A stretch of 64,000 bases of DNA from Entonaema liquescens (taxonomy: Eukaryota; Ascomycota; Sordariomycetes; Xylariales; Xylariaceae): positions 2,294,001 to 2,358,000 of the forward strand of contig CADCSX010000007.1 in assembly GCA_902805475.1 (NCBI GenBank), given 5' to 3'. Position numbers and translations under genes: made by a program. The notes below the pieces were generated by a model. The model was not told where the DNA came from. It did not search any database and saw only the letters and a list, made by a program, of their open reading frames with translations. This document shows positions 11,847 through 24,429 of the stretch, piece by piece. The number at the start of each line of letters is the position of its first letter. Positions within the stretch are counted from its first letter, which is position 1.

Positions 11847-14800
11847 GACCGTTGTCTCGACGTGAGACAAATAATCGAGATGAGATGGAAGTAAACCGGA
11901 TGTAACCACGAATGATCGTACAAACTGTATAATGCTTTTCCCCCTTGCCTGATGTCTATTTGGAAAGGGAGAAAAGGGGTATCGGATGCTTCTTGAAGAA
12001 ATTGATGGGAAACTTATGTGAGTGCTTGTACAGAGAGAGCTAGGAGCCGTCGGGAGCGAGGAAGGTAACAGTCGATAGATAAAAAAAAGTAAAGGTTGCC
12101 AATCCAATCCAAGAAGTGGGTTAAAGTCGAGAGTAGGAATCGATATACAAGATGCCGGTTATGGGAAAAGGAAAACAAATAACTCCAGGTCGTCAACAGG
12201 TCAGAGGCTCATCCAGGGTATGTGAAAATTTGTCGGACAAATGAAAGCAAGTGAAATAATCGTGAATGGTAGTTGGACCTTTGGTCCTGAAAGAGTGAAA
12301 GGAAAAAGTTCGTTATAAGGACATCGGATACGATAGTCTCAATCTTGAAAGAGTGTGGTTTTATATTTGTTGTCACAAGCCTCGGGTTTGGCGGAGCTTG
12401 AGAAACGATTTATGTTATCTTGTGTTGCTGTTCGTTTATGCTGATGTTGTATTGGTGGTTGAGTCAACAATCGATCGATGCAACTTGTGTCCGAAGGCGG
12501 CGTGCGTCCCAGGGGTTTATCGAGCAGATGAACTACTCGTCGGCTCTAAATATCATCTAAGCTAGATGGTAATTCGAGATAAGACGCTCGTGTATTGAAG
12601 GATACGGCGGGATGATAGATATTTTGCGAAGGTGGCTCTTTTAATGACCAAGCCTTTCGATGACTGGTCGGCCACGAGATCGGAGCTGACAAAACGGGAT
12701 ACTGGTGGCTATGTAGGGTGTACCAAAATAGGAGCTTCACGGCAGTCGACTCCCGCCAACTCGGCTCGATAGTTCACTAATTAGGGAGCGAAGTTATGAC
12801 TCCTCGTGACCTTGTTTAACAAGTGTGGATTTAGCTATGGCCGTTGTTCCAAGGTGGACCTGGTTCGGTGCGGATCCAGGCAATCAAATTACGAGTCAAG
12901 GCGGGTGTGACGTGGTGAACGCGCTATCAAGTCAAGTATCCGGACTTTCTGGTGGTTGAAAAAGTAGCTGAGCAGAGTTACGGCACTGGGTTTATTGTTC
13001 GTCGTTGTTTTTGTCAGTTGTTTGTTTTTTATTCACTGGCTCGACTGGAACAAAGACCGCTGGCCGGGTTTGAATGGATCAGATCAGGTATGCGGAGAGA
13101 TGTCGTGACCGATTAGAGGGGATTCGAGTGGAAAGAGGAGCAAGAGTTAAGAAAGAGACCAATGGTCACTCTCAAAGGAAGGAGAGCTTTCTATTAATTA
13201 GGATAATGGATATTTAGGGGATAGGAAGCTAAGATCCAGATCCCTTTCTCTCGTTATGTTGGTTGGCACTTTTTTGGGAAAACGGAAGCAGGGAATCAAC
13301 AGCTTTAGTGGATAAGAGAGAACGGGATAGAGAGCGACGGAACGAAGATTAAGATAGAGAGATGAGTAAGTAAGGTTTATTGAGGACGATCGGTAAAGAA
13401 GAAGCGGTAGGAAATGGATGGATGAATTGGATTGGATTGGGGGAAGAGAACAAAGTGAGAAAGAGAATAATAGCAAAAGCCTAGTATGACTGTGACCCGA
13501 AGGGGAGATTGGAACAACGAACTTGGCTTGTGTGGAGGTGGATTTGGCTCGACCTCACTGGAGGATCCACAGGTAGACCACTGGTCCACTAGCTCCACTG
13601 GGCTGCTGGGCTGGACTTTTTTGGGTGGTGGGACGACCATAGAGCGATGCAGGCAGTCAATGGATGGCGTGAATGGGTAGTGAAAAGAATACTTGTGCTG
13701 CGCCTGGGTGGAGAACCTTTCATGTACGTACATACGTTTATGTACGTATATACGTAGTTTGTGACCGGGGGCAAGGACAAGGAAGGACAAGGGGGACCTA
13801 AAGGGACCCAAAAGGGACCCAAAAGGGGAGTGCAAGAACAGAAAGCAGCAGTAGCAGTACAATCAGTAGCAGTAGCAAGGAACAACGGGCAAGTGCTTCT
13901 GGGTCTTTGTCTAATCGTATTAGGTAGTTTCAACAGTTTCTTGGTTACTTTAAGTTTAAGGGGACAGTGTCTATACAGTAAAAGGAGTAAGCAATGGAAG
14001 GCAATGACGATAGAAGTACTGGATCATTTTATCATTTTAATATCCTTTTATCATTTTAACAGCGTGCCACGCTTTCTGATAGCAAGGTACGTTCCTGAAC
14101 AAGACCTGAATGGTGGAACTCCCGTGTAAACGCTTGGGGTGCATAAGGTACCGAGATAGCTGTTTCGTCAGACGCGATGCTGAAATTCGGCTCGGCCGTA
14201 AACTTATTTACAGTATAAAGGTTTTAATATGGACACTGAGTAGGCAACTTGAGGCAACTGATAAATTCGATCGGGTCTGTAATGTAATCTTCTCAATCAC
14301 CTAATCTCCCAAGCTCTGTAGCGGCAGGCCAACTAGAACCTCATCGAATCATGGGCCACGAGGACAGGCACGGACTCCAGTAGGAATGTCGCTAGCGGAT
14401 GCACCGTATACAATAGCTCTGATGAAACTACTACCTTTAAGGACCGACTGATCTAGGATCGCCACACCGCCATCTACCTAACAAGAGAGTACCACCATAA
14501 CAGATTCTCACTGCAGAAAAGCTGGCAGCCGGGGTAGAGAAGACCAGACACGAATGTATCCCTCCTTCCTAGTTGGAGGGATCTACATGTACACTCTATA
14601 TCTTTGACAAGGTACTGCATTAAATAACCATTAGAATCATTGGAACCATTCGAACAGCATTAAAAAAAAAGCCTGCTGATGATTTCCAGGCACAAAGGTA
14701 GAAAAGGGAGACTTGAACACGTTGCTACAAGACCCCACGATCATCTCTGATGGCGTCCAATGATTTGCGTCTCAACTCTTCCAGCATATTCGGTTTCACT

Positions 14801-15220
14801 TAGAATACAGATTGCTTAGGTATTTATTGGTTCAAAGGTTTATGCACTCCTTTCTGCCTGCATTAACACATTTATCAGTTACATTATATTATGTATTTAC
14901 ATCTTAGGTAGTTCCATATCTCTTATTAAGTTACGTAGTTGACCTAACCTAACATAGTTATTTACTTGACTTCCAAGCTTTGCCTAGTTAGACTTTTATT
15001 CTAGATGGATGCTAAATAGATACGTTTCTTTTTTTGCTCCAACTTTGACCGCCTTTGTGTAATTTCAATTGCTGCACGACACCATCATCGTGGTCGGGTC
15101 GGCGCATTTAAGGAAGGCCAGCGAGTTTAAAACATGTACCGGTGCTCGCCAACTTCCAAGTCGGCCGTAGCGTCGCACGTAGGAAATTATTAAAAAGAAG
15201 TCACAGATTCTTTATTAACT

Positions 15221-15242
15221 AAAAAAAAAAAAAAAAAAAAAA
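15221..15242. repeat. Poly-A tract (22 A)
   Basis: Uninterrupted run of A, intergenic. It could be a relic of a retroposed transcript, but I see no element next to it. Confidence 0.9.
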
Positions 15243-17610
15243 GAGGAATCACAGCCCAGCCCAAGGTTTGACGAGCGCGAAAACTTAAGCAGCTCAAATG
15301 CCCTCGTGGCCATTAACAGCGTTTGAACGATTGAACGATAGAGAATTGCGAATTCAAAGTTACCCGACATTGGATGGCACCCTACGGCGTCAGAAGCGTA
15401 TCGCGACCCCCGAATTGTTGGGCCCTCCATGGTCTTCTTGGTCTTCTTGGTATTTGCCGGATGAATCTGGGGCAATCCTAGTCGGACTTTAATTGATACG
15501 TCTGATGCGAGCTGGCATCATATTTCCTATTAAGGCGAATATCTATAGTTCAATCCTACGCAATACGCAAGAGCAGATCTCACGATGGGAGACACTACAC
15601 AGTAGTGTATGTATAAAACGTACCTACATAACAATCTCAATTGAGCATGATGCAATAACGAGGGCAAGATGACTGATCGTCTCGCCCCCTTTTTTTTTTC
15701 GGCAAGCCTGGAGGGGAGACATTCCACAGTGGTGTGTACTATTGTCACTATTGTCTGACGGTAGAACAGTTGTGTTCCCAAGACCCGAGACTTAGGACGA
15801 ATCTCTGTCGTGTGACCTTAAAACGGCAGTGTCTGAGTATCTTCCACTTACATTCCAGTAGGAAACAATACATCCTTCGTACACATTCGTACACATCTGT
15901 ATACCTAACTTTAGTTTGTACCCGATATCTACCTAGGCAGTCAGTAGAGGTATAGTGTTCATAATAGACCGGAAACAGTAGTGTCTTCCTACCCTTTCCG
16001 ACATGGCCGAAGATGCCGTCGTCATGCATAACTAACAACGTAAAGACGCGTTTAACGGTTTCGAGCCCAAAAATATTTTGGATCTCGTCCGAAAAGCATA
16101 CCCCCAAATAATACACGAGCGAGTCAGTCTCATGCCGCAAACGGCTTTAAAGGTAATGCGTTACGAAACCCACTTAATTGAATCGAACGGCTTTGAAGAT
16201 CGCTTGTATTGCGTGAGGGGGGAAGACCCCACGCGGGCTCGGGCAACGTCGAAATACCCAGCGACACGCTGCCCGAAACACATTCGATCTGTTACAACAA
16301 GCGAAACGTGGTTGATTAACAGAACACATATAGAGCCGATCCGGCGGTGAAGACGGGGATGGACAGATGATGGGCAGATTAGCAGCGCTATGTCGCTAGG
16401 CCGAAGACTTATCAAGTTTCCCGTCAGTTATGATTGCGCTAAGTAGATAAGTCAACGGAACTTGGCGTTGAATGACACGATAGCATCATATTAGATATCT
16501 ATTAGATATCATATCAGAGGTAGACGGACCTGAACTGAGTTGTTGTTTGTCCGCCGTCCCTAGTTAGAGGTGGACCATGTCTACAAACGCCGTGGCTGAT
16601 GGCTAAGTATGGCTGAGATGCATCGTGCAGTTAGCCTCTAGGCGTAGGCGTAGGCGTGCGTGTCTTGGAGCAAGTTCCCTTCGTGCATAAAGGTTCGCTG
16701 CAAGCATGAATGACAAGGTGCCGATACTAGTAAGTCAACATGTAGGTACTAGACGGATAATACCAAATTGGCGATGGACTTTCCTAGCTAAGACAATAGT
16801 CAACCCGTAAACGAAGACACATGATAACTGAAAATAGTCGAGTTGACTTACTGTCTCAGACTTGTTTATTGATATTACTACGACACCATACATTGGCCGT
16901 GGAACCAAGCGTACCAGTTATCCAGTTGGATGGACACACGTTGTACCATAGCCTTCCCGTAATACCAATCAAGTGATTTGTTTACTTGGTTTATTTTGGA
17001 GGTTGGCATGTTGCAAGTTGGGTTGGCTGGACTCCAACATTTCCGGCTAAGTAGCCGGTATGCAGAAAGGATGCAAAGAGGATGCAAGAAGACGCAACCA
17101 CGCAAACCCACGATGTACAAAGATGCACAAGATGCAGTAGTCTCCTCGATCTTAAGTGGCTGATTCTGTTTTTAGCCTTATCGATTTGGTCCACTAGCGG
17201 ATTATATGTCGTTGATAGACCCGCTTAGTTACGTATCTGTACCCGCTTAGCACGCTGCCCTTTCCAGTTTCTTCAGATTTCAAGATTCGTTATCATGGTT
17301 TATCGTTATCTGCCCCTGTCCCGTAATCCCCATCTACCCCTCCATTTACCATCTTCATATCTCTAACTTTTCCCATTTTGGAGTTCGTCAAATCATCTAT
17401 CCTCCGCTTGGAAAATCTTGGGGACTGCTGATACTTAACTTGATCGCATCAAACTCTGCCGAGACCTTACTGGTGCAGTAGCGTGATACGGAGTGCGTTC
17501 CTGGGGACAAGGCTAGGGATCCATTCGACTTTACTACCTTACCATTCGAGGACTTTTATTTCTTGACCGCCTTCTCAACTACACGCATCAAGACGCGGTG
17601 TGCCGTACGG

Positions 17611-17631
17611 TTTTTTTTTTTTTTTTTTTTT
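17611..17631. repeat. Poly-T tract (21 T)
   Basis: Uninterrupted run of T about 270 bases upstream of the enolase-phosphatase start. It may be a nucleosome-excluding promoter element. Confidence 0.9.
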
Positions 17632-17900
17632 CCTTCCCTTAAACATTTGATATCCTATTCGGTGTTATCCTCGGTCGGAGCTGAAGCAAGAAGAGAAGGA
17701 AAATTTTGCTCCTGCACGTCAAATTATTATTTCATGCTCTTATCACCACGTTTTTCACCTTCGCCTTCACCGCTCTGCACCGACGGGTAGACTAGTGTTG
17801 GTTTCCGCCCCCAGCCCGATAGAATTTTTCGCAGAGATCTTAAGATCTCGAAGACGCGATATTCCAAGAGAACGGGAGACCCACGGTCCCATTTACCGTC

Positions 17901-19085
17901 ATGGCCCCATCCAGCCCTGTGAAAGTTGTGCTTTTGGACATTGGTAAGGATAGCTTCTGAGCCTGAGCTTGCCCTTGCTTTGCTTCATATATTTCGTCTA
18001 GTAGTTTTAGACATCTGGGCGCATTAGCCTGGGCATGCTCGCTAATACGTATCCTTCTAGAGGGCACAGTTTGTCCAATCTCCTTTGTCAAAGATGTCCT
18101 GGTAAGACATTCCGTTCGGAAACCCTCGTGTCTCCAACTCTCAAAATCCCCCAACCCTACCACCCTTGTAGCATGACCCTGTATACCCAACTATGGCGAT
18201 CGACTGCCCAGATAGTGGATGTAATGCGCCGCTCTTCTACAGCAGTCTCGGACCACTATACTATTATTATGTAACCTTGGGTCAAGTTGGTTTGGGATGT
18301 GTCTGCCCGATTATTACGAATTACGTCGCTCGGTATCTCAGCATCTAGCTAACCTAGCAACGTTGCTACGCTGGATCATTTTTCGTTGGCTTACCGGAAT
18401 ATCGATTAGGGAGAACACGTTAACTAATACGTGGTTCTAGTTTCCTTACGCACTAAGAGTTCTCCCGGAGACATTGAAAACCCAATGGGATAGTCCAGAC
18501 TTTTCAAAGTATAGAGACGCGTTTCCATCGGAATATTCCTCGTCTAAGGACGCGTTAGAGGCACATGTCAGGGACCTTGTGGAAAAGGATGTAAAAATCT
18601 CTTATCTCAAAAGCCTCCAGGGCTACCTATGGGCGGAGGGTTACGCTTCAGGTGACTTGAAAGCCCCTCTATTCCCGGATGTTGCCGCAAAACTATCAGA
18701 ATGGCAACGCAAGGGCCTCAAAATAATGATCTATTCGTCTGGATCTGTAGCGGCACAGAAGTTGTTCTTTGGGCATACAGACACTTCCCCGTCCGATCTG
18801 ACACCACGGATTTCAGACTGGTTCGACACTGTCAACGCCGGGCTGAAGACGGAAACAGAGAGCTACAAGAAAATCGCCAATCAACACCCCGAATTTTTGC
18901 CAGGGGAGTGGTTGTTCCTAAGCGATAACGTCAAGGAAGTGGAGGCTGCCATCCAAGCTGGCATGCAGAGCGTCGTCGTTCAACGTCCTGGGAATGCACC
19001 TTTATCGCCCGAGGTACCACAACGGTTACGAGTCATAGAGACCTTTGATTCCCTCGACGATGATCTAAACGTGCGCACAAAGTAA
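17901..19085 (+). CDS. UTR4: Enolase-phosphatase E1, methionine salvage
   Basis: HAD-superfamily enzyme that enolises and dephosphorylates 2,3-diketo-5-methylthiopentyl-1-phosphate in the methionine salvage pathway (cytosol and nucleus). Exons 17901-17943, 18061-18101 and 18441-19085 give 242 residues, close to the family length. The nucleophile motif DIEGTVCPISF (D13, E15) is split by the first intron. FVKDVL|FPYALRVLPETL joins across the second. Further HAD motifs are IMIYSSGS (motif II), GLKTETESYKKIA with the conserved lysine, and WLFLSDNVKEVEAA (motif IV). The second intron (18102-18440) is 339 nt, about six times the local norm, but both flanks agree with the conserved protein and it ends with ACTAATACG...CTAG, a strong branch point and acceptor. 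Identification is secure. Confidence 0.92.
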
Positions 19086-21484
19086 CTGCGCCGCACGAGA
19101 AGGGCCAGCAGTGCTAGCCAACTAGCACAACACCGCCCCCGATACAGGGGCGCTTACAACGAGTCGAGAGGAGGACAAGCAAATCGGACTAAAAGGAAAA
19201 GATTGAGTGCAACTTGGCTAGACCGGCGGGCCAATCCGAGCTGATCCCCTCCGGTTGATGGTGTCTAAAGGACTTGCAAATCGGTCGGCACTCGATTAGA
19301 CGTGGGGGAACTCACGATTTGTAGGCTAGTCAGCAGACCGATCGTTCTTTAGAGGATCCAAGTGTTCCCTATTTTCCAAGCGTGACAAATGAAAGCCAGC
19401 AACCCGTAGTTCGAAGCGGACCGTAGTTATGCGGCTATTGCTTTAGTAGGTTGAGAGACCGTGTATCTTCTTGGAATTACCGGTCGTCCTAGCATCGGGG
19501 TTGAAACATAGGGATTGACACCTCTTGGGGCCGATCAAAGATAAGTACGCCCGTGTCCCATCTAACCTCGACTGGTTATTGGTGTCTCGGGATTGTAGAT
19601 GGGTTTCTCCAACATAAAGATCGCTGGTAACCCTCTTACAACCGGCACTATCAAAGCAACTTCCCGCATCGTTTTGGGAGGCGAGTAACGCTTGATGATA
19701 ACTATTGCATTTAGTCCATCAAAAATTCCGGCAATAATGTACGAGTATACACAAGACTCGCATTGATTCCGTGAAGCTGGAGTTAGCTCGTCCAAAACCG
19801 GCCTCCCCCAGCCCCGCAGCGCCCCAGCGATCTCCAACACAGGCGCACGCGTGATGATAAACTAGTGGGTAGTTTCACGACGGCCCCGGCTAGGTCTAAT
19901 TTAAAAGAAGGTCGGCGATCGTGGCTGGGAAATCGTCTCCGTGCTACAGAGTGAAATCCGGGGTAAACGAACGACTCATACGTATGGACAACTACTACAT
20001 ACATTACATGACTCGTCATTCCCCAAAGCAGTCCGCTCCTCTCAACCGCCAAGAGAGCTGTGGACATTGGACAACGAACGGCGTCTTGAATTTGATTGCT
20101 TGATCGACCCTCCGTCATCTGACCAAAGCGGGGTCTAGTCTTCATCAACTGGAGCCAAGACCCATCTCCATATGTACCGTACGTATGTATGTCTATGCGT
20201 GCATTAGTAAAGAGAGCCACCCGCCTTCGTCGTTGCCGCTGGCGACTCCGGTCCATTCTATGAATCGTAAAATCGTGACATCGTGACTGGGTTCCTGGTT
20301 GGAGTGACGCCGCCTCAACGTACGCAGGGACTATTCCCACGAGGTCCTGAATGGAGGTTGTCGTCGACCTACCGGTCTAGAACGCATTCTAGGAACGCCA
20401 TCTTGACAAATAAGAGGCGCAACTGGCCAATTAGGCGTCTGGGAGATGCCGCTATTATGTAGCTTAGGAAACAATGACCCTTAGATGCCATTGAGCTCAA
20501 CAGTTGCTTCCAATCGCATTGGTCCATTGTTGACTAGGAACTTGCTTCTATTTGGAGTTGCCCTGACTAAGGCAAATCGGCAGACAGCATTATACATGCT
20601 GAAACGATAGATACGCTCACCTGGTCCGATGCCGTCGTCGCTATGACATACCCATAGTACAATAGTCCCAGGGGCGAGACACGGCCATAATGAAGCTTCC
20701 GGATAAAATTGCCGCGCGGAACGCTAGCGATTGTGGGAGAAGCCATAGTATGCGTTTCCAATCATGATCGCCAATATATTCTCCAATATCACACTAGCTC
20801 AGGTAATCACATACGACCGAAGGAGTTGCTGCATATTGGGAACTTAACAATTGATCCTTGCGGTGGGTGAGATGTGTGTCTCCTGTCACCAATCGTCAGG
20901 TAACGGATCGTCAGATATCTCAACCGTTCTCCTTAGACGTAATACCCAGAGTGCCCCAGAAGCCGTTAACTCGGCCCCCCTTTAAATGGTTCGGACGTCG
21001 CCTGACCGGAATTATGTAGGGTCGTTGGCGGTGACGGGTTTCAATTCAAGCCTATCGGGTGGATAAACGACAAGACTGCGGGGTAGGCCCCCTTTTCCCC
21101 CCAGGACCACACGAGTCCACTGACTGACGATCTCGATAGATAGATAGAAAGGTGCCCTCCCTTTCTCATCTAGCCATCAGAAGAGTGTATCCTAGTTGGA
21201 TACGCGTCGGACAGTTTGAGAGACAATAAAGTAAGGGGTAGGGCGGAAAAAGAGTCTGCCACTGGTCTTCAAGGTGGTAGCGCACGCATGATGTAACCCT
21301 CCCCCCTCCCCCCCGAGAGGATAAGCGACGAGAGCGTTATCAGATTGACGCGGCGACGGTACCCACCATCGCAAGTTATGCCGACATGTTCGAATCGATT
21401 AGGAGGTTGCGTGTTGTAATGTCTCATTTGCGCGAGACTGGTGCGTGTGAATGCCACTTTAAAGTTAATTAAGAGAACCGGCTG
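19086..21484. other. Intergenic region between convergent genes
   Basis: About 2.4 kb holding the 3' ends of UTR4 and BMT2. No gene, RNA gene or repeat family recognised. There is a short (GATA)n-like run at 21136-21150 and a C-run at 21298-21315. The open frames at 19783-20340 (-) lack codon or domain signals. Confidence 0.6.
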
Positions 21485-22523
21485 TCACCCTGATGAGCCA
21501 CGAATCACGATGGCGAAGTTGTTTCTCGAGTGGCCAGATCGAAGCTCTAATTTCTTGAACGTCGTAAGAGGCGATTGGAGAGAGGACTTCCTGACCCAGA
21601 GGTAGTATACAAGTTTTTGCGTTGTCTTGCTCTGCGCTTTCACGTATCCCAGCGTGCTCATGATAGAGTCCATATGAGCCTCGTTCATGTACCTCGAGTT
21701 GGTGATGCACTATCGTGTTTATTGGTTAGCAATGTTTGTAGTAGTAGCAAACTGACATATGAGAAATTGCTTGCATGTATCACATGCAGATACTAATATC
21801 TATACGCTCCTAGGAGGCGGCGAACCCCGAAAGGATAGGAGGTAGTTTTGATATTGGGATATGACTTACGGGCGCTGGTAGAACCAGGAACAAACTTGGG
21901 AAAATACCACGTAGCTGAGACGAGTAGTTCGTATTAGGCCCCTTTAGAAATTCCAAAGTTCTGAGAAGCATTTCGCCTCGTCCTATAGCATCTGGAACGA
22001 AATTCAGGACTAACGAAAGACTAATAATATCGAAACGCTCCGACCCATCCTTAGGCAGTGGTCTTTTCATAAAGTCCTGTTGTAAAATGCCATCACTCTG
22101 GCTGTTTAAATCTATCCTTTTCATATCAAATATTCCGCTCTTGGAGCATGCATTCGTAGTGCTTAACGCACCCACTTCGAGCATTTTCAGCCGAGGTTCT
22201 GTAGTAATATCAAGGCTTGGGTCCATCGTCTTAAGCCATTCCATGAGCACACGGGAACTGTCTCCCCCGCGGTCAAGACGCTGGCCCTGGAGACTGGCTT
22301 GCTGGTACTTTTCGAGGCCGCCTAGAGCAGTAATCTCAGCTTCAACAGCAGCCTGCATGGCTATGTCTCCTTTAGCTATAGCTTGTGCTTTCTTCTTCTC
22401 TAGCACGTGGTGAGAATTGATTAATGTTCTGGTAGCTTTCCTTGATATCGATTTGGGCTTTAGGATAGTTGGAGGCCGTCCTGCAGTCAGGCTTTTCACA
22501 CGGCCTTTTTTGTTCACCCCCAT
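21485..22523 (-). CDS. BMT2: 25S rRNA adenine-N(1) methyltransferase
   Basis: Nucleolar SAM-dependent enzyme that makes the m1A mark on large-subunit rRNA (yeast Bmt2 modifies A2142). Two exons: 21870-22523 and 21485-21709, with a 160-nt intron (GTAAGT...GATAG), giving 292 residues. The start is the ATG of MGVNKKGRVKSL; upstream in-frame codons have no ATG. Visible features: a basic N-terminus, KYQQASLQGQ, RLKMLEVGALS as the SAM-binding motif, RIDLNSQSDGILQQDFM, and LVLNFVPDAIGRGEML followed by FLVLPAP|CITNSRYMNE across the splice, all typical of the family. The C-terminus KTTQKLVYYLW also matches. It is divergent from ribosomal protein uL23, sharing a 449-bp promoter, so two ribosome genes could be co-regulated. 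Confidence 0.92.
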
Positions 22524-22972
22524 GATGCCGGCCACTCCCAAGTTGGATTATAGTGGCATAGTCGCTGTTCCGTTGTAAAAGTCGTAGTCTGTTTAAAGGT
22601 TGAGATAAGAAAAGTTCTGGAGGTCTGGTATTCGAAAAGTATAAAGACAGTACATAGCATTTGTAAAACACTGTACTACAAATACTGAAAACCAATGAGA
22701 AAACACAGTGCGCGTAGTTCTAAGAAGTCCATATGCGTCACGTGCAACGCTTGAATCTTTGGCTAGGTTAGTAGATTAACTAACCAATCCAAGCTCCCCG
22801 AAGTTTTACAGAAGTTTATCCAGAAAATTGCAGCAGGCCCACAACGCAAAACATACCCTAAGCGAATTTTGCAAAATCTAATTTTCGAACTTCGCTCGAT
22901 CTTTTTCAACCTCCTCTCGAGACGACAACCGCGAAGTCATACTAACAGCCAACATCCACCAGCACAATCACA
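22524..22972. promoter_or_regulatory. Divergent BMT2/uL23 promoter
   Basis: 449 bp between two divergently transcribed ribosome genes. It contains GTCACGTG at 22737-22744, an exact match to the CBF1 consensus RTCACRTG, and ACCCTAA at 22855-22861, which resembles the TBF1/telomere-type motif. Paired CBF1 and TBF1 sites are known in ribosomal-protein promoters of some ascomycetes (Candida); use here is inferred. Confidence 0.55.
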
Positions 22973-23841
22973 ATGGGTCCCAAGGTTCCTGCGAAGAAAG
23001 GTACATTACCACCATCACTACCACCAACATGATTTAAAGTCTCCAGTCGTTTTCGACAAAATTTCCCACGCGATGATTATTCGTCGGAATTGGCGCTGTT
23101 CCCCCGCGCGCGCCTCCCCGGCCGATGCATCGAGCAGAGCAGATTTTGCGAGTTCTGATTAAAAGAGCGATTGCTGATGCGTTTTTTCTGTGTATAGGCG
23201 GTGCCTCCAAGGCGCCGAAGGGTCTGAAGCAAGCCAATGCTGCTGCTAAGGCTGCCCTCCGAGGTGTAAGTTGAACAAAATCAATAATTATCGATCATGA
23301 TTAATGATCGACTACTCCTATGAAAACAAAAGTGTCTCTTGGAATACTAATGGCCACCGCAGGACAACTCGCACAAGAAGCGCAAGGTTCGCACCTCGAC
23401 GACTTTCCACCGCCCCAAGACCCTCCAGCTCTCGCGCTCCCCAAGTACCACCGCAAATCTTTCCCCCACGAGCCCCGTCTGGATGAGCACAAGATCATCA
23501 TTCACCCGCTCAACACCGAGAGCGCCATGAAGAAGATCGAGGAGAACAACACCCTCGTCTTCATCGTCGATCCCAAGTCCAACAAGGCTCAGATCAAGCA
23601 GTCCCTCAAGAAGCTCTACGACATCGACACTGTCAAGATCAACACTCTCATCCGGTAGGTTTCCCGCCCGTTGTCGAGTTTTGGTTTTCGGCGATGCTCC
23701 GATATGGCTCGAATATTTGGTCCTGGTTTTCTTTTACTGACTACGTGATACAGACCTAATGGCTCCAAGAAGGCTTACTGCCGTCTGACCGCTGACGTGG
23801 ATGCCCTCGACATCGCGGCTACCAAGCTCGCCCTTGTTTAA
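22973..23841 (+). CDS. RPL25: 60S ribosomal protein uL23 (L25/L23a), one apparent frameshift
   Basis: Large-subunit ribosomal protein at the exit tunnel, a docking site for SRP and nascent-chain factors. Exons: 22973-23000, 23198-23265, 23363-23654, 23754-23841; introns of 197, 97 and 99 nt. The start reads MGPKVPAKK; exon 2 is the basic Ala/Lys tail (KAPKGLKQANAAAKAALRG). Exon 3 has KKRKVRTSTTFHRPKTLQLS, then KYHRKSFPHEPRLDEHKIII, then IDTVKINTLI; exon 4 finishes with DVDALDIAATKLALV. The two parts of exon 3 are in different frames: the C-run at 23439-23442 appears one base short. The protein is essential and otherwise perfectly conserved, so an assembly or sequencing error is the best explanation. 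Expected length is about 158 residues. High transcription is expected; see the promoter feature for possible CBF1/TBF1 control. Confidence 0.9.
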
Positions 23842-24429
23842 ATTGACTAGCGGCTTCGAGAGGAGTGGGAGAAATACCCGATTCGCGCGGTGGTTCGGCA
23901 ATGATTTGGCAAGTGATGACATGGCAGATTGTGCTGATTAGATGCACATTCTCGAGTCCAGGTGGACTGTATGCATAAAAAGGCCGGCGTTGCGTTTGCC
24001 TATAGGAATGGCTTAGGCTTATGAGATCAACGGAAAAGAATTGATTTCTCAAGACACGAATTAAAATCGTCGCGAATGATTTGACTGCTTTCTTTTTTCT
24101 GATTGTACATTTCCAGTGACCTATTAGTGGTGATTCTATGGCCATATGGTTTCTATACGTCCATCTGGCGCCTTTGCCCTAGACCCGGTCCCCGGATACT
24201 GCGTTCAAGACAGTTCGTTCCACGCAGATGCGCATCCAGACCTTAGATCCTGATCCTCGTAGCTATTCGTACAATGCCTTATCTCCATCCATTCGCACAA
24301 GGTTGCCTAAAATCCATTTCCCCATGGCCAGCTAGCCAGCGTGCGAAGATCGTAAAAATCCCATCCCATCCATACCACCGATTTTCTTTTTGTACCGTCC
24401 AGGTATGCAGGTGGGTAGGTAGGTAAAGT
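23842..24429. other. Intergenic, between convergent uL23 and Tim8
   Basis: 588 bases holding two 3' untranslated regions. No other feature seen. Confidence 0.6.

Larger units (their letters stand above)
11847..17900. other. Very long gene-free region upstream of the kinase
   Basis: About 6 kb with no gene I can support. The left 500-1500 bases are probably the kinase 5' leader and promoter: T/C-rich on the coding strand, with several short out-of-frame ATG openings. TACGTA-rich words occur at 13724-13757 and GGGACCCAAAA repeats at 13797-13826. The remainder (14.1-17.9 kb) is mixed-composition DNA with a poly-A tract (15221), a poly-T tract (17611) and scattered short open frames without recognisable motifs. 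The 130-codon minus-strand frame at 15748-16140 shows no known domain. Confidence 0.6.

Noticed and set aside
13377..13933. Overlapping Phe/Ser/Pro-rich minus-strand open frames
   Set aside because: These reflect a purine-rich plus strand in the kinase upstream region; no conserved protein.
15748..16140. 130-codon minus-strand open frame
   Set aside because: No ATG-based conserved motif, atypical composition and no splice pattern; it looks like chance.
16175..16240. GTTCGATTCAA on the minus strand resembling a tRNA B box
   Set aside because: No A box and no cloverleaf can be folded upstream of it.
15221..17631. Poly-A and poly-T tracts as ends of a retroelement
   Set aside because: No reverse transcriptase, target-site duplications or terminal repeats are visible nearby.
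19783..20340. 185-codon minus-strand open frame
   Set aside because: No ATG-initiated conserved protein and no similarity recognised; likely chance.
20811..20845. ACATACGACC, similar to the start of fungal 5S rRNA
   Set aside because: The following sequence does not match 5S rRNA and no internal control region is visible.
23001..23197. Possible C/D box snoRNA in the first uL23 intron (GATGATT and CTGA)
   Set aside because: The C box is imperfect and no terminal stem or rRNA guide stretch could be identified by eye.
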